DNA of 64,000 nt from Dactylorhiza incarnata (lineage: Eukaryota; Streptophyta; Magnoliopsida; Asparagales; Orchidaceae): assembly GCA_033032865.1 (NCBI GenBank), contig JAWHQI010000061.1:682001-746000 (forward strand), given 5' to 3'. Below, piece after piece: positions 1 to 10,400 of the stretch. Positions within the stretch are counted from its first letter, which is position 1. Every line of letters begins with the position of its first letter. Both the position numbers and the translations under genes were made by a program. A model generated the notes under the pieces. It ran no database searches, was not told the origin of the DNA, and saw only the letters and a program-made list of their open reading frames with translations.

Positions 1-539
1 TGTGGCTGTATCCCTTGGAGCAAAAATCTGAAGCCTTTAATGCCTTCAGAAAATTCAAAGCCCTTGTAGAAAACCAAACAAATTCAAGAATTAAAATCCT
101 ACGCACTGATAGAGGAGGTGAGTTCATAAGCTTAGAGTTCAACCATTACAGTGAAGAACTTGGAATTAAAAGAGAATTGACTGTAAGCCACTCCCCAGAA
201 CAAAACGACATAGCAGAAAGAAGAAATAGGACTATCATTGAAATGGCCAGGTGCCTCTTACATCACAAACATTTACCAAAAGAATATTGGGCTGAAGCCG
301 TGCTTACTGCCACTTACCTCCTAAACCGTGCTCCCTGCCGTGCCCTTCCTTCTTCCACCCCAATTGAGGCTTGGTCAGGACACAAGGACAACATCAGTCA
401 CTTAAGGACATTTGGGAGTTTAGCTTTCAGCCTTGACACTACCAATAATAAAGACAAGTTGGATGAGAAAGCCGTGTTAGGAATACTTCTTGGCTATAGT
501 GATCAATCCAAGTGCTACAGAATTTACTTAACAGCCTAA
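1..539 (+). pseudogene. Ty1/copia integrase fragment (open at window edge)
   Basis: The open reading frame runs in from the window edge and ends at TAA 537-539. It encodes the second half of a copia integrase core and the start of the region after it. Visible landmarks are 'RTDRGGEF' (second catalytic Asp), 'SPEQNDIAERRNRT' (catalytic Glu region), 'EYWAEAV' and 'LLGYSDQSKCYRIY', the usual block just before the linker to reverse transcriptase. The first catalytic Asp and the zinc region would lie left of the window. The frame stops soon after 'KCYRIY', where reverse transcriptase would normally follow. Instead the leader of an opposite-strand LTR element begins, so this copy is truncated at its 3' side. 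It is a dead fragment; family assignment to copia is firm, the lineage is not resolved. Confidence 0.9.
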
Positions 540-671
540 TATAAACAGTAAAACAGATTAAGAAGAAATAAAACAAAAATGCGATAAATAAATGAAAAGG
601 GCTTGAATCTCAGATTCTCTCTCTCCAGAAAACTCACACGTCTGTGTTCCCCGGCAACGGCGCCAAAAACT
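540..671 (-). mobile_element. 5' leader of an Athila-like LTR retrotransposon
   Basis: This short stretch is what remains of the internal region of the element whose LTR is 672-2269. It is read on the minus strand and starts with the primer-binding site. No gag coding sequence follows; the segment is cut off where the copia fragment begins. The clean change from leader to copia sequence near 540 suggests loss of most of the element by illegitimate recombination. Confidence 0.6.
648..665 (-). promoter_or_regulatory. Primer-binding site complementary to tRNA-Asp
   Basis: The minus strand reads TGGCGCCGTTGCCGGGGA, an exact 18-nt complement of the 3' end of plant tRNA-Asp including CCA. It lies 6 nt inside the LTR end at 672. 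Asp-primed elements with this sequence are typical of the Athila lineage of Ty3/gypsy. Confidence 0.85.
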
Positions 672-2269
672 TGATGCACAAATCCTGCACACCGCTATAG
701 GCGGTAGCGAGACTGCGATCCGAACGGCAGTGTGCCGATCGTTCAAGTAATATAAAACGAGGAGTAAATCCCCGAGTATCAAATCTCGGAAGGAACACAG
801 TAAGGTGGAGTTTACAATCGAGGAAGGACTTGAGATCGAAGTCCTTTATGTCGGATGGATGCGGAAACGGGGGGTTTTGGATTGTGGAAATAAAATAAAA
901 GCTATCAACTACAACTACTCCTATGCAATGCCGCTATGCAATGCTTCGCTTGGCGGGATGGAGACTAGGCAGGCCTTGAGCGCGCTGCGTCGCAAGGGCG
1001 AATGGACGAGTAGGCAAGCGGAGTCGAACTGTGCAGGCCTTGAGCGCTCTGCTTCGTTGGGCGAATGGATTACACGGGCCGCTATGCCACGCTTCGCTAG
1101 GCGGATGGATGAGTAGGCAAGTGGATGGAGTGGAGAGAACGGCGGAATGAGGGTCGCAAGCACCTCTTCGCAAAGCACGACACTAGCAATTGCTAGTGCG
1201 GCACTGAACACCAACAAGCCACACCAAGGCACACCTCAAAATGATAAGCAAGAATACCCAAATCACATAGACATAATTAAGTATAAATGCTAATAGTCAA
1301 AACACACTTCATCAAACATATAAGAAATCCAACAAAGCTATCACTATAAGGGGAGGTGAGTGTGCGAAATCGACCGACTCCGAAGTCTTGTTGAGGATTC
1401 ACGGAAGAAATCGCCGGGTTGTCAATCCGCATCCAAGCTCGGTCCTCAACTGCGTCCGGGGTAGAGAGAGATGTCACTACTCTCCAATGGACCCGTCTTC
1501 TTCGTGTCACGAACCGGAGGAATGAGTACACAAGCTGCTCCGATTTTGAAGAAGAAGGCTAGGTTGACTCCCTTCTTGGAGCTCAAGGATGAAGGAGGAG
1601 GCCAAGAGGAAGCTCCGGCGACGATTTGGCGTTGAAAGCTTGCCCAGAGCTCCTCCCTAAGGTGGGCGGTGAAGGAGAGGCGAGATGGGCGCTCTGGAGC
1701 AGGAAACGGCGGAGGTGGGCGGAGTCGGATGATGGATCCCGACCTAAAATCGCGCTTGTCTATTTATAGGCGGAGCAGAAATTAACAGTGCGCACGGTCA
1801 GACGCACGACCAGTGGTCGTGCGCGAAGAAATGCCTCTGATCGTGCGCGAAGAACCTGTAGTATAGTCATGAACTGCAAAAATAGCGCACGGTCAGTGGC
1901 GCACGACCAATGGTCTTGCGCGAAGGAGGCCAGTGATCGTGCGCATATGCTCTATCTGGGAAGGGAATTAACGCACGACCAGTGGTCGTGCGCCTGGTCG
2001 TGCGCGAAGGAAAACGCACGACCAGTGGCCTTTTTGACAGAAATTTCCCCAGAACCCATCCCGAGTGTCGCACAACCCTTGGACCTGCATGAAAATATAC
2101 TAGACCACAAAAATACATGAAATCACATCAAGATGGGGATAAATGTGCACTAAGCAATGAAATGGGCAACGTGATCAAATAGAATTGAATATAGGCCTAA
2201 AGTGAAGTGCAAATGCATGAAACCTAGCCCAGATGAGTCCGGAAATCACTATATAAACTGGACTCATCA
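672..2269 (-). mobile_element. LTR of an Athila-like gypsy element (single LTR)
   Basis: The boundaries are set by the terminal inverted repeat TGATG...CATCA (672 and 2269) and by the primer-binding site next to the 672 end, so on the minus strand this is the 5' LTR of about 1.6 kb. A second LTR is not in the window. About 940-1130 holds imperfect GC-rich repeats with 'GCGAATGGA' and 'GCAGGCCTTGAGCGC'. About 1786-2045 holds a cluster of GCGCACGA/TCGTGCGC palindromes, close to the 5' (U3) end. Several open frames cross the LTR, but they look like chance frames in GC-rich repeats. Confidence 0.75.
1786..2045. repeat. GCGCACGA/TCGTGCGC palindrome cluster in LTR
   Basis: At least eight copies of CGCACGA or its complement TCGTGCG occur here, several arranged as head-to-head palindromes around CCAGTGG or CACTGG. 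A closely similar module of about 250 bp lies in the LTRs of the unrelated gypsy element at 13519-13770 and 20561-20812, with shared flanking words such as AATTAACGCACGA and GGCCA(C/G)TGATCGTGCG. Confidence 0.8.
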
Positions 2270-2531
2270 ATAGGCTAAAGCCAACCGGTTTGTGGGGATA
2301 CAAGTCGGTATAGAAAAGGAAAACTTGTTGTTACTTTGTACGCCTCCGATTTCTAGCGATATAGAAATCAAATGTATGTAAACATTTTTTTATATAATAT
2401 ATTCATATCTCTTTTTGTGTTTACTTGATTTCTATCATTTGGCATAATTTATAGAATTGCAAATTACAATTGTTTCCTCATTTAAGTTAAATTGTCTAAA
2501 ATTATAAAGAAGAATTGTATTCCCTTCATAA
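2270..2531. other. AT-rich spacer, nothing recognised
   Basis: This 262-bp stretch separates the Athila-like LTR from the 5S-containing repeats. It is AT-rich with no open frame, RNA gene or terminal repeat that I can recognise. It may be a remnant of the target into which the flanking elements inserted. Confidence 0.4.
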
Positions 2532-2625
2532 TGTAACGGTCTCCCCAGCATACAGCTCGCAAAGACGACCGTCGGCACCCCCAGCATCCAGCTCGAAAGG
2601 GTTCAGCCTAACCAACCGGTCTGCA
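2532..2625 (-). mobile_element. Partial Cassandra-like LTR, inverted
   Basis: Starts TGTAACGGTCTCC, the complement of the LTR terminus GGAGACCGTTACA found at 2914 and 3464. It contains only about 94 bp of the LTR 3' end, then switches abruptly to a forward copy at 2626. Confidence 0.55.
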
Positions 2626-3232
2626 GCTCAATTGGTGATGAGAAGTGAAAGAACTATATAGTTAAGCGTGCTCGGGCTGGAGCAATTCTGGGATGGGTGA
2701 CCTCCTGGGAAGTCCTCGTAGGGGCGCTTAACTAGATCACTTCTCATGAAAGGGAGGCTGCGGCCTCCAACAACCCGCTGTGCCCAGTGGTGGGACAGAG
2801 AGGGGTTGGGGTGCATGTTCTGCAGACCGGTTGGTTAGGCTGAACCCTTTCGAGCTGGATGCTGGGGGTGCCGACGGTCGTCCTTGCGAGCTGTATGCTG
2901 GGGAGACCGTTACAAAAAGTGCAATCTTGGTGAAAGGACTTTTTGTAACGGTCTCCCCAGCATACAGCTCGCAAGGACGACCGTCGGCACCCCCAGCATC
3001 CAGCTCGAAAGGGTTCAGCCTAACCAACCGGTCTGCAGACCATGCACCCCAACCCCTCTCTGTCCCACCACTGGGCACAGCGGGTTGTTGGAGGCCGCAG
3101 CCTCCCTTTCATGAGAAGTGATCCAGTTAAGCGCCCCTACGAGGACTTCCCAGGAGGTCACCCATCCCAGACTTGCTCCAGCCCGAGCACGCTTAACTAT
3201 ATAGTTCTTTCACTTCTCATCACCAATTGAGC
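2626..3232. repeat. 295-bp-arm hairpin of two 5S-containing LTR copies
   Basis: Arm 2626-2920 (forward) and arm 2938-3232 (inverted) are reverse complements across a 17-bp loop (2921-2937). I count three differences between the arms. Each arm contains a 5S rRNA-like block, a C/T-rich block and the terminus TTACA/TGTAA. In ordinary Cassandra elements the two LTRs are in direct orientation, so this tail-to-tail pair is a rearranged copy. A transcript through it would fold into a nearly perfect double strand. Confidence 0.75.
2660..2728 (+). other. 5S rRNA-derived segment inside LTR
   Basis: Matches the 3' half of plant 5S rRNA: AGTTAAGCGTGCT (box A region), then GGATGGGTGACCTCC and TGGGAAGTCCTCGT (box C region). 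The 5' part of 5S is absent. Such 5S blocks are the hallmark of Cassandra TRIM retrotransposons and can serve as RNA polymerase III promoters. It is not a functional 5S gene. Inverted and truncated copies lie at about 3130-3198 (minus) and 3235-3272 (plus). Confidence 0.75.
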
Positions 3233-3464
3233 TAATTCTGGGATGGGTGACCTCCTGGGAAGTCCTCGTAGGGGCGCTTAACTGGATCACTTCTCATGAA
3301 AGGGAAGCTGCGGCCTCCAACAACCCGCTGTGCCCAGTGGTGGGACAGAGAGGGGTTGGGGTGCATGGTCTGCAGACCGGTTGGTTAGGCTGAACCCTTT
3401 CGAGCTGGATGCTGGGGGTGCCGACGGTCGTCCTTGCGAGCTGTATGCTGGGGAGACCGTTACA
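3233..3464 (+). mobile_element. Partial Cassandra-like LTR, forward
   Basis: Begins in the middle of the 5S block (AATTCTGGGATGGGTGACC) and runs to the LTR terminus GACCGTTACA at 3464. The first part of the LTR is missing. Directly after it begins gypsy gag sequence, so this copy abuts or truncated the rearranged gypsy element. Confidence 0.6.
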
Positions 3465-3467
3465 AAA

Positions 3468-3821
3468 GACATCAAAGAGGCAGAGGACAACCTCATCCAG
3501 ACCCCCGACCGGACCAGAGACCCCCGGCTGTACTTGCACCTCAGCCATTGCGGATACAGGGGCCCCGAGAACAAGAAGGTGGAGCACATCCCCCGCCAGT
3601 GTGTTTCTGGTGTCACCAACCAGGACATGTGCAGGCTCACTGCCCTCAGAGATGGGGTAACCCCCCACCCCTACCTATAGCAGCACCACCGGTACAACAA
3701 ATCAGGGGCCGAGGCCGAGGACGTGGACGAGGTCGAGGGCCACCGGGTAGAGGCAGGCAGCCGGAGCAAATGTATGCACTGGATCTTGCCGAACCCAGAA
3801 ATCCAGAGGATGTGATCACAG
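3468..3821 (+). pseudogene. gypsy gag C-terminal part with zinc knuckle
   Basis: The gag frame reads 'RHQRGRGQPHPDP' and continues to a CX2CX4HX4C zinc knuckle, 'CFWCHQPGHVQAHC', followed by an RG-rich stretch and 'VITG' at the exon end. The zinc knuckle binds element RNA in the virus-like particle. The N-terminal gag domain is missing upstream and lies instead downstream of the protease (about 4320-5162), so the element is rearranged. The last codon is split by an intron (G at 3821). The first 42 nt repeat at 5121-5162 with one mismatch. Confidence 0.8.
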
Positions 3822-3909
3822 GTACCTCAGTTTTCCCTACATAATTGTTTAATTACTTGCCGACCTTTAGCTTACGTCAAACAATAAACTAAATCGCAAA
3901 ATCACCCAG
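3822..3909 (+). other. Predicted gag-protease intron (88 bp)
   Basis: Begins GTACCTCAG and ends CACCCAG. Unspliced, the gag frame stops at about 3842. Joining 3821 to 3910 restores a phase-1 glycine codon and gives 'VITG' followed by '[19 protein letters not shown]', the expected gag-to-protease transition. An intron at the same site and phase is predicted in the full-length gypsy element at 17306-17388. Confidence 0.65.
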
Positions 3910-4320
3910 GTATAGTGCTAGTATGTAAAAAGCCTGCGTACACCCTTTTCGATACGGGCGCCTCCCACTCATTCGTTTCGGCGGAATTCGTGGACGACTT
4001 GGACCAAGTACAACATTTCGAAGGAATCGAAAGGAAGGTGCGACTGGCGGACGGGTCAGAGATAGAAACATGTGCTAAGTGCAACATGAATGTGGAGATC
4101 GGAGGGAAGATGTTCGAAGCGCCGGCAACACTGCTAAAGATGAAGGGCTACGATCTAATCTTAGGCATGAACTGGCTATACTGGAACCACGCCAAGATCG
4201 ATTGTCAGGCAAAGAAAATCATGCTAAAACACGAGGGCGACGATGTGGTGATCGAAGGTATTAAACCTATCTCTCGCCGTTTAATCTCATCCATTCAAGC
4301 CGTCAAGGCCCACTTGCAAG
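3910..4320 (+). pseudogene. gypsy aspartic protease
   Basis: Encodes a retropepsin-type protease that would cut the Gag-Pol polyprotein. The catalytic triad is visible in '[12 protein letters not shown]' (about 3942-3977). The later hydrophobic block 'GYDLILGMNWLYWNHAKID' corresponds to the conserved 'ILGMDWL' of gypsy proteases. After 'SIQAVKAHLQG' the expected reverse transcriptase never starts. The frame runs instead into proline-rich sequence that belongs to the gag N-terminus, so the protease is fused to a misplaced gag. The precise end is an estimate. Confidence 0.8.
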
Positions 4321-5162
4321 GAGATGAAGTCCCTCCGGAACAGGCTACGGTTCCCCCACTGCAAGACGAAGTACCTCCCGCACAGAATGCGGTTCCTCCC
4401 CCACCGGCTCCCGTCCAGTTCCAACAAACGGAGCTGGGTCAGACCCTGACCGCTATCCTGCAGGCTTTTACTCAGCAACAGGTTCCACTTCAGCCCCCAA
4501 CCCAGGGGCAAACTGGTTGAGCGTCTTCCGGGGCCTCTCCCCCCCATCTTACACAGGATCTGAGTCAGTGGTGCAAACGGAGGAATGGCTGGATGCAATC
4601 CAGGAAATGCTGGCAGGGATTCATTGCCCGACGGATGTTGCAGTGTCCTTAGCTGTTTCTGCCCTAAAATCTCATGCTAAGAGATGGTGGAAGTCAGCTT
4701 TAGACACCACCTTTGCCGGTCTTGAGTACACCGACATCACGTGGGAAGAGTTTAAGGAGGCACTACTTGAGCACTTTGTGCCTCAAACAGCAAGAGATGA
4801 TCTGGAGGAAAGGTTCTTGCATCTGAGGCAGGGGAATCTTTCAGTATTGGATTACCAGCGGGAGTTCTCTCACCTGGCTCGCTTCGCTACATCACATCAA
4901 TTAAGCGACTCTGGGTACGCCAAGAGGTTCTTCAAGGGCCTACGAGACGATCTCAGACACTCCCTACAATATGTGGCGGACTCCAGTTTAGCCCGAATCA
5001 GTGAAGCAGCAAGAAGACTGGAGGCAGATCAGCAAATGGTGAAGGGCCGAGGAAAAAGGCCAGCGGAAGATGGAAACGGGAATAGAGGACGGGACCACCG
5101 ACAGCGCGGTGGATTCATTAGACATCAAAGAAGCAGAGGACAACCTCATCCAGACCCCCGAC
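4321..5162 (+). pseudogene. gypsy gag N-terminal domain, misplaced and frameshifted
   Basis: Carries a proline-rich leader ('DEVPP...AVPP' repeats) and 'ELGQTLTAILQAFTQQQ'. The retrotransposon gag domain follows: 'PPSYTGSE', 'EEWLDAIQEML', 'KRWWKSAL', 'TWEEFKEALLEHFVP', 'YQREFSHLARF' and 'FFKGLRDDLR'. A stop at 4518 (GGTTGAGCG) breaks the frame; the gag frame resumes from 4517, so a single-base indel lies here. Gag forms the virus-like particle shell. In intact relatives this domain comes first; here it follows the protease. At 5121-5162 it runs into the same 42 nt that begins the gag C-terminal fragment at 3468. Confidence 0.8.
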
Positions 5163-6742
5163 ACGGAACCTCGATTAATGGTTATGGAACTGATAAGGGT
5201 ACTTCAGGACACGCAAGTCACACTGATATCTAAGGCCAACCCCGAGACCTATGCAGAATACTTGGCAGCCATGAGCATGACCTGTGACATCCAAGATCGC
5301 TTTAAATTTGGGCAAAGACAAGATGCATCATTGGAACCAGTGTTTGCGACCCTGGAGTCAGGCCCCTCCGGGAACTTTACCTTGTGTGATGGTCTCATTC
5401 ACTTCCGTGGGCGGATACTCATACCACAAGGAGACAGGATTCGGGAAGATATCATGGCTGAGGCACATAATAGCAAGTACTCCATACATCCGGGCGTCTC
5501 CAAAATGACGACGGATCTGAGAAAGTCGATGTACTGGCCCGGTATGAAGAAAGACATCGCCCGTTTTGTGACGCACTGTGTATCTTGTCAGCAAGTGAAG
5601 GCAGAATGCAAGAAGCCAGGGGGACTATTGCAGCCTCTACCTGTGCCTGAGTGGAAGTTTGATAACATATCTATGGACTTCGTGCATGGGCTACCTCGCT
5701 CCCACTCCGGGAATGACTCAGTATGGGTGATTGTTGACAGGATGACGAAGGTGGCTCGGTTTATTCCAGTCAGGAAGGGTGCTCCGGTCGGAACGTTAGT
5801 ACGACTATTTGTAGAGAAATTTGTTCGGTACCACGGAGTCCCTAAGTCGATCGTGTCCGATCGGGATGGCCGGTTCACGTCTCGGGAATGGAAGGCTGTT
5901 CAAGCCTATCTGGGATCTCGGCTGACCTTCAGCACCGCCTTCCACCCTTAGACAGATGGTCAAACTGAACGTACAATTCGGACGATGGAAGACCTACTAC
6001 GCCTCTGCATTCTGGACCGCAACGAACCTTGGGAAAGGTTGCTGCCACTCGCCGAGTTTTCTTACAATAATAGCCATCAATCCAGCATCGGCATGGCCCC
6101 CTACGAAGCATTGTATGGTCGTAAATGCAGAACCCCGCTGTCATGGGTTCAGGATGATTTTCCAGGGGTGCCAGGGTCGAAGTTTGAAGAGGACACGGAC
6201 GCTCTAGTGCGACTAATTCGGGAGCGGATGCTAGAAGCCCAGAGTCGACAGGCCAAATATTACGACGCGCGGCATCGTAAGGTAGAATTTCGGGTGGGAG
6301 ACAAAGTGTTTCTGAAGGTACGTCCAGTGCACGGTGTCACACGGGTACGGAGGTTAAAGAAGCTCAGTCCTAGGTATATGGGACCTTACAAAATCCTGGA
6401 GCGGATTGGCCCTCTGGCATACCGACTGGAGATACCACCAGAATTAGAGAACCTGCACGAAGTCTTCCACGTCTCTTCGCTCCGGAAGGCTCTGCTTAAG
6501 CCAGAACGACAGATCACTCGTACCTCAGGCCCAGTAGACACAGATCGGTCAGTCCGTTTGGAGCCTACCCGGATTGACGACTCCAGCATCCGGGTTCTAC
6601 GACGAAAGAAGGTGCCATTAGTAAAGGTCCTTTGGTCCAACCACGGGCAGGAGGAACATACTTGGGAACCACTGGATCTAATGCAGCAACGCTACCCGAA
6701 ACTATTTGAATCAGGTAAAACTCGATTACGAGAACGTATTTG
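5163..6742 (+). pseudogene. gypsy integrase with chromodomain, one nonsense codon
   Basis: Encodes an integrase that would insert the cDNA copy. The HHCC zinc domain is seen in 'AEAHNSKYSIHPG' and 'HCVSCQQVKAEC'. The catalytic core is seen in 'SMDFVHGLP', 'IVSDRDGRF' and, past a stop, 'DGQTERTI...MEDLLR'. The GPY/F module is 'LSPRYMGPYKILERIGPLAYRL'. The C-terminus 'VKVLWSNHGQEEHTWEP' is a chromodomain-type tail, placing it in the chromoviruses (Tekay/Del-like). TAG at 5949-5951 replaces the Gln of 'HPQTDGQ' and inactivates the gene. Reverse transcriptase and RNase H, which should precede it, are missing; sequence upstream to 5163 is only the linker. Confidence 0.9.
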
Positions 6743-6829
6743 ATTTTCATTTTATTATGCTTGATCTGAAAACCCGTACACCCGATCCTAAATTTCGGGG
6801 ACGAAATTGTTTTGTTTTGTATTGGGATT
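6743..6829 (+). other. gypsy 3' untranslated tract before the LTR
   Basis: Contains TTTCGGGGACGAAATTG, the conserved word that precedes the polypurine tract and 3' LTR in Tekay-type elements. The tract itself is eroded (TTTTGTTTTGTATTGGGATT). The same arrangement occurs in inverted orientation at about 34325-34385. Confidence 0.65.
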
Positions 6830-8790
6830 TGTAATATTCCCCAAACTACTAGGCCCCTAGATGATTTTTGTCATGACAAGTCATGACAAAAATAGGATAA
6901 GTGACCTAGAACCCTAGGATGAAAATGGAAGAGGTGAAAAAACTCATGGTGTGCACTTAGCCATCATGATCCACCCTAATGAGAAGTGAACCAAAAGGGA
7001 GGATAAAATATCTTATAAACCCCACATAACCATGAATAGTTCATATGGTGAGTTAAGTACACAAAGAGGGCCAGGAAGGCCCATGAACTCATTAAAATGG
7101 GAAGGAATGCACTTTGGGGTACAAATAGCAAAAATGGATGTCCTAGCCTAGAGGTGACCAAAAGACTTCAAAAAGCCAATATAACCTCACCATGATCCCT
7201 ATGACCAACTAGGAGGGCAAGTAGGCCACTAGGGACCCTTGGGGTCAACCAATTTGGTCAAATTGACCAAAAGTCAACTGTGAGCAATCTTAGGTCAAAT
7301 CACCATAATTAAGGGCAATTGAACCCCAATTGATCAAATTGAAGCCACTCTCCTATGGCAACCTCCCTAAGGGACCTAATGGACCCAAAAGCCCCATCAT
7401 AGGGCCATCAATTTGGGGAAATTGGGTCAATTTCTTAAGAGCCCCAAATTGACCTAAAGGTGCTAAAACCCAAATTAATCTTCAAGGGACTTAGAATGAC
7501 CAAATTGATCACCCCCAAAACCTAAAGGGAGTATATGAGACCTAGATGGACCATGGTGTGCATTCAACCATGGAAAATTAGGGCAAAATCAACATAATAC
7601 CCAAATTGCCCATATAGGCAAATAAGTGCAATCAAGCCCCATTTGACCCCACCTTAACTCAATTCTTCTTGGAATAGGTCCATGGAGCCTTGGGGAGCAA
7701 TGTTACTCAGTCACATTGAGTGGAGTGAGCTTGGGTCAAGCCCAAACTCAAAATCCCAACTTTAGCCTAATTGGGTCAAGTGAGCCAAACTCAAGCTAGG
7801 TGGACCTAACCCCAAACCCAACCTTAGAACCTTGGGCTCAACCCCACCTAATTAAGCCCACTAGTGGACTGAATTACCTAGAGCCCAAATTGGGTCCAAG
7901 GAGGGGTGCACCAAGGAGGTGGCCGGCCACCTCCAACCTTGAATTCATGAGGAATTCATGGAGGGGTGGCCACTTGGCCACCACTCCTTAATTCCTGGTT
8001 GGCTCCTGCCTTCCCAAGGAATTCCAGCAGGAAGAGAGACTGAGCTGGCTGCCGCTGAGAGGGAGGGGAGGAGAGAGAAGCTCACTTTGCCGGCCACCAT
8101 AATGGCCGCTCCCTCCTTCCCAATACAATGCCGGCCAATTCCCTCTCCTCTGGTATCAATGTGAGCCCAGGAGTAATTTCCTGGTGAGCTGGAGGTCTGA
8201 GACTGGCTGGCAAGGGCGGTGGCGACATAGAGGAAATCGCCGGGTATTGATAGCCAGCCATATACTCGCTCTTCCTCTCATTTCTCCTCGCCATTAGCTT
8301 CAGAGCTCTCCAAGCAGTCGAGCCCCCCTTCCAGAGCAAGTTTTCGTCCTCAGCTGCACGGGATAGCCATGGATGCCGGGAACAGGGACGCACTCTTCCT
8401 CCGCCGCAACACCCGCCGACAAGGCCGTGCTCAGGCAAGTTCCTTCCCCCCTCCATCTGTGCTAGTATCTAGATTCATTTAGGAGAGAAATCGGGCTCAA
8501 TTGAGCCCGATCCCATGTGAGATAGTGGGAGATTTCTCGAGCATTTCTTCTTGCTCGGGATCGCCGGAGAGGCCATCTCCATTGGCCGTGTCGCCGCCTG
8601 GCGTTAGCCACCACCTCAACGGAGGTGGTGGAGGCGGTGGCCGGCGGTGGGGTGCTGCAGATTGCCGGGAAATGGTCGGAGAAGGCGGCCCAGGCGCGTG
8701 AAATCGGGATCTTCGGCTCATCGGGGAAGACGATCCCGTAGCCGTCGGATCTGAGCCGGATCTTTAACCGCAGGCCATTTAAATGTAATT
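6830..8790 (+). other. LTR block A (5' part, GC-rich second half)
   Basis: The first kilobase is rich in 'TTGACC/GGGTCAA' words. About 7900-8760 is GC-rich and contains short open frames with proline- and glycine-rich translations that I do not consider coding. The minus-strand counterpart is 39690-41643, differing at roughly 1% of sites by eye. A more diverged counterpart is about 32990-34324. Confidence 0.5.
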
Positions 8791-9814
8791 TTATTATGAA
8801 TCAAAATTCTGTCACATTTATGTACCCGATTTTGTGAGCTGAAATTGAGGCTCTTAGAGGCCATAATTCGAAAAATACCCAGAGATAACAATTGTAGGGC
8901 TTGATGTCTACTTTCTAATGGAAGTGGAATCAGGCTGTTTGGTTAAGTCTGGAACCCACAACACTCATTCTAGTGAGGCTGGTCAAAACTCAAACCAGAT
9001 CTTTAAACTAGTGTAATTCTTAAATGACAAATCTGATGAAGTTGATATTTTGGCCATGCATGCATGTGACCCAAATTTAGCTTAGGTATAAATATCAGAA
9101 TTTTAGGAGGTACTTTTTCTAAAGTTTTGTTCAAAACTTAGGAAATTAAATAAATGATATTTTTGGGGTTATATGACTCCAACTGACCCCAAATTTGGGG
9201 GATAACCTTATCTAGGTACTAGCAACTCATGGTTAAAATTTGAGGTCAAATGGATCTTTGCATGTAGAGGAATTTCAGTTTGTTTGTCTCTACTCTTATG
9301 TGATTTGGTGTGCCAATAGACAAAGTCTATTGTTCTATTTCAGAAGAGAAGGCTTGGTGTTAGCCTCTGAAACTTAGGCAGCACCTTCATAATATCAAAA
9401 CATGCCACTCCAATGAATGGTGGGGACCCTAAAGACCAAAAACCCCTTACTTTGATTTAACATGACTTAGGTCACATAATGTTGTCCATGGAAAATTTCA
9501 TGGGGAAAAACTTATGGAAAATATGAAACTCTGGGGATCACCTTGTAACATCATTTAGGACCTCTGGAAATCTTGTGTGAATTGTTAGATATTGTTTACT
9601 TGAAAATCATGATTAATTACCTTATGTTGCCTTTCTAATTAAATGAGATTTTTGTGATGAAAAAGTATTTGGGGATTGTGCAAACCATGGAAAATCATGT
9701 GAAATCTAGTTTGAACTTCTGAGATTTTTGGTAGTATTATTGGATGAATATTACTTAGTAAAATTCCATAAATATGGTTTGTCACACTTCTCAATTTATA
9801 GGATTCTTTTTTTT

Positions 9815-10400
9815 ATGTGGTTTGCATGCAATTTTTGAAGGCCTTAGAGGCCATATCATGAAAAGTTGGCAGAGACAACTTTTGTAGCTCTTGATGTCTA
9901 CTTTCTGTAGGATTTGTGATCAAGTGATTTGGAGCTCTACAGATCCTTGTAGAGCCATTTTTCTAGGACTGCTCTTTATGTCTATTAGCAAACCACAATA
10001 ATTCTGCCTAGGAGTTTTATGTAGTTTGCATGCAATGTTTGAAGGCCTTAGAGGCCATATCATGAAAAGTAGGCAGAGACAACTTTTGTAGCTCTTGATG
10101 TCTACTTTATGTAGGATTTGTGATCAAGTTATTTGGAGCTCTACAGCTCCTTGTAGAGCCATTTTTCTAGGACTGCTCTTTATGTCTATTAGCAAACCAC
10201 AATAATTCTGCCTAGCAGTTTTATGTAGTTTGCATGCAATTTTTGAAGGCCTTAGAGGCCATGTCATGAAAAGTTGGCAGAGACAACGTTTGTAGCTCTT
10301 GATGTCTACTTTCTGTAGGATTTGTGATCAAGTGATTTGGAGCTCTACAGCTCCTTGTAGAGTCATTTTTCTAGGACTGCTCTTTATGTCTATTAGCAAT
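9815..10400 (+). repeat. 204-bp tandem repeat, three copies
   Basis: The word TTTGCATGCAAT recurs at 9821, 10025 (one change) and 10229, giving a 204-bp period. Each unit has TTGAAGGCCTTAGAGGCCAT, a CTACAG-CTCC-TTGTAG hairpin and TAGGACTGCTCTTTATGTC. Related copies lie at about 38070-38655, 31480-32070 and in the palindrome centre. Confidence 0.85.

Noticed and set aside
805..1232. Overlapping open frames of about 100 codons on both strands
   Set aside because: They fall in GC-rich imperfect repeats of an LTR, are open on several frames at once and have no recognisable domain.
2660..2728. Functional 5S rRNA gene
   Set aside because: Only the 3' half of 5S is present, embedded in an LTR that occurs in several orientations. 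It is 5S-derived repeat sequence.
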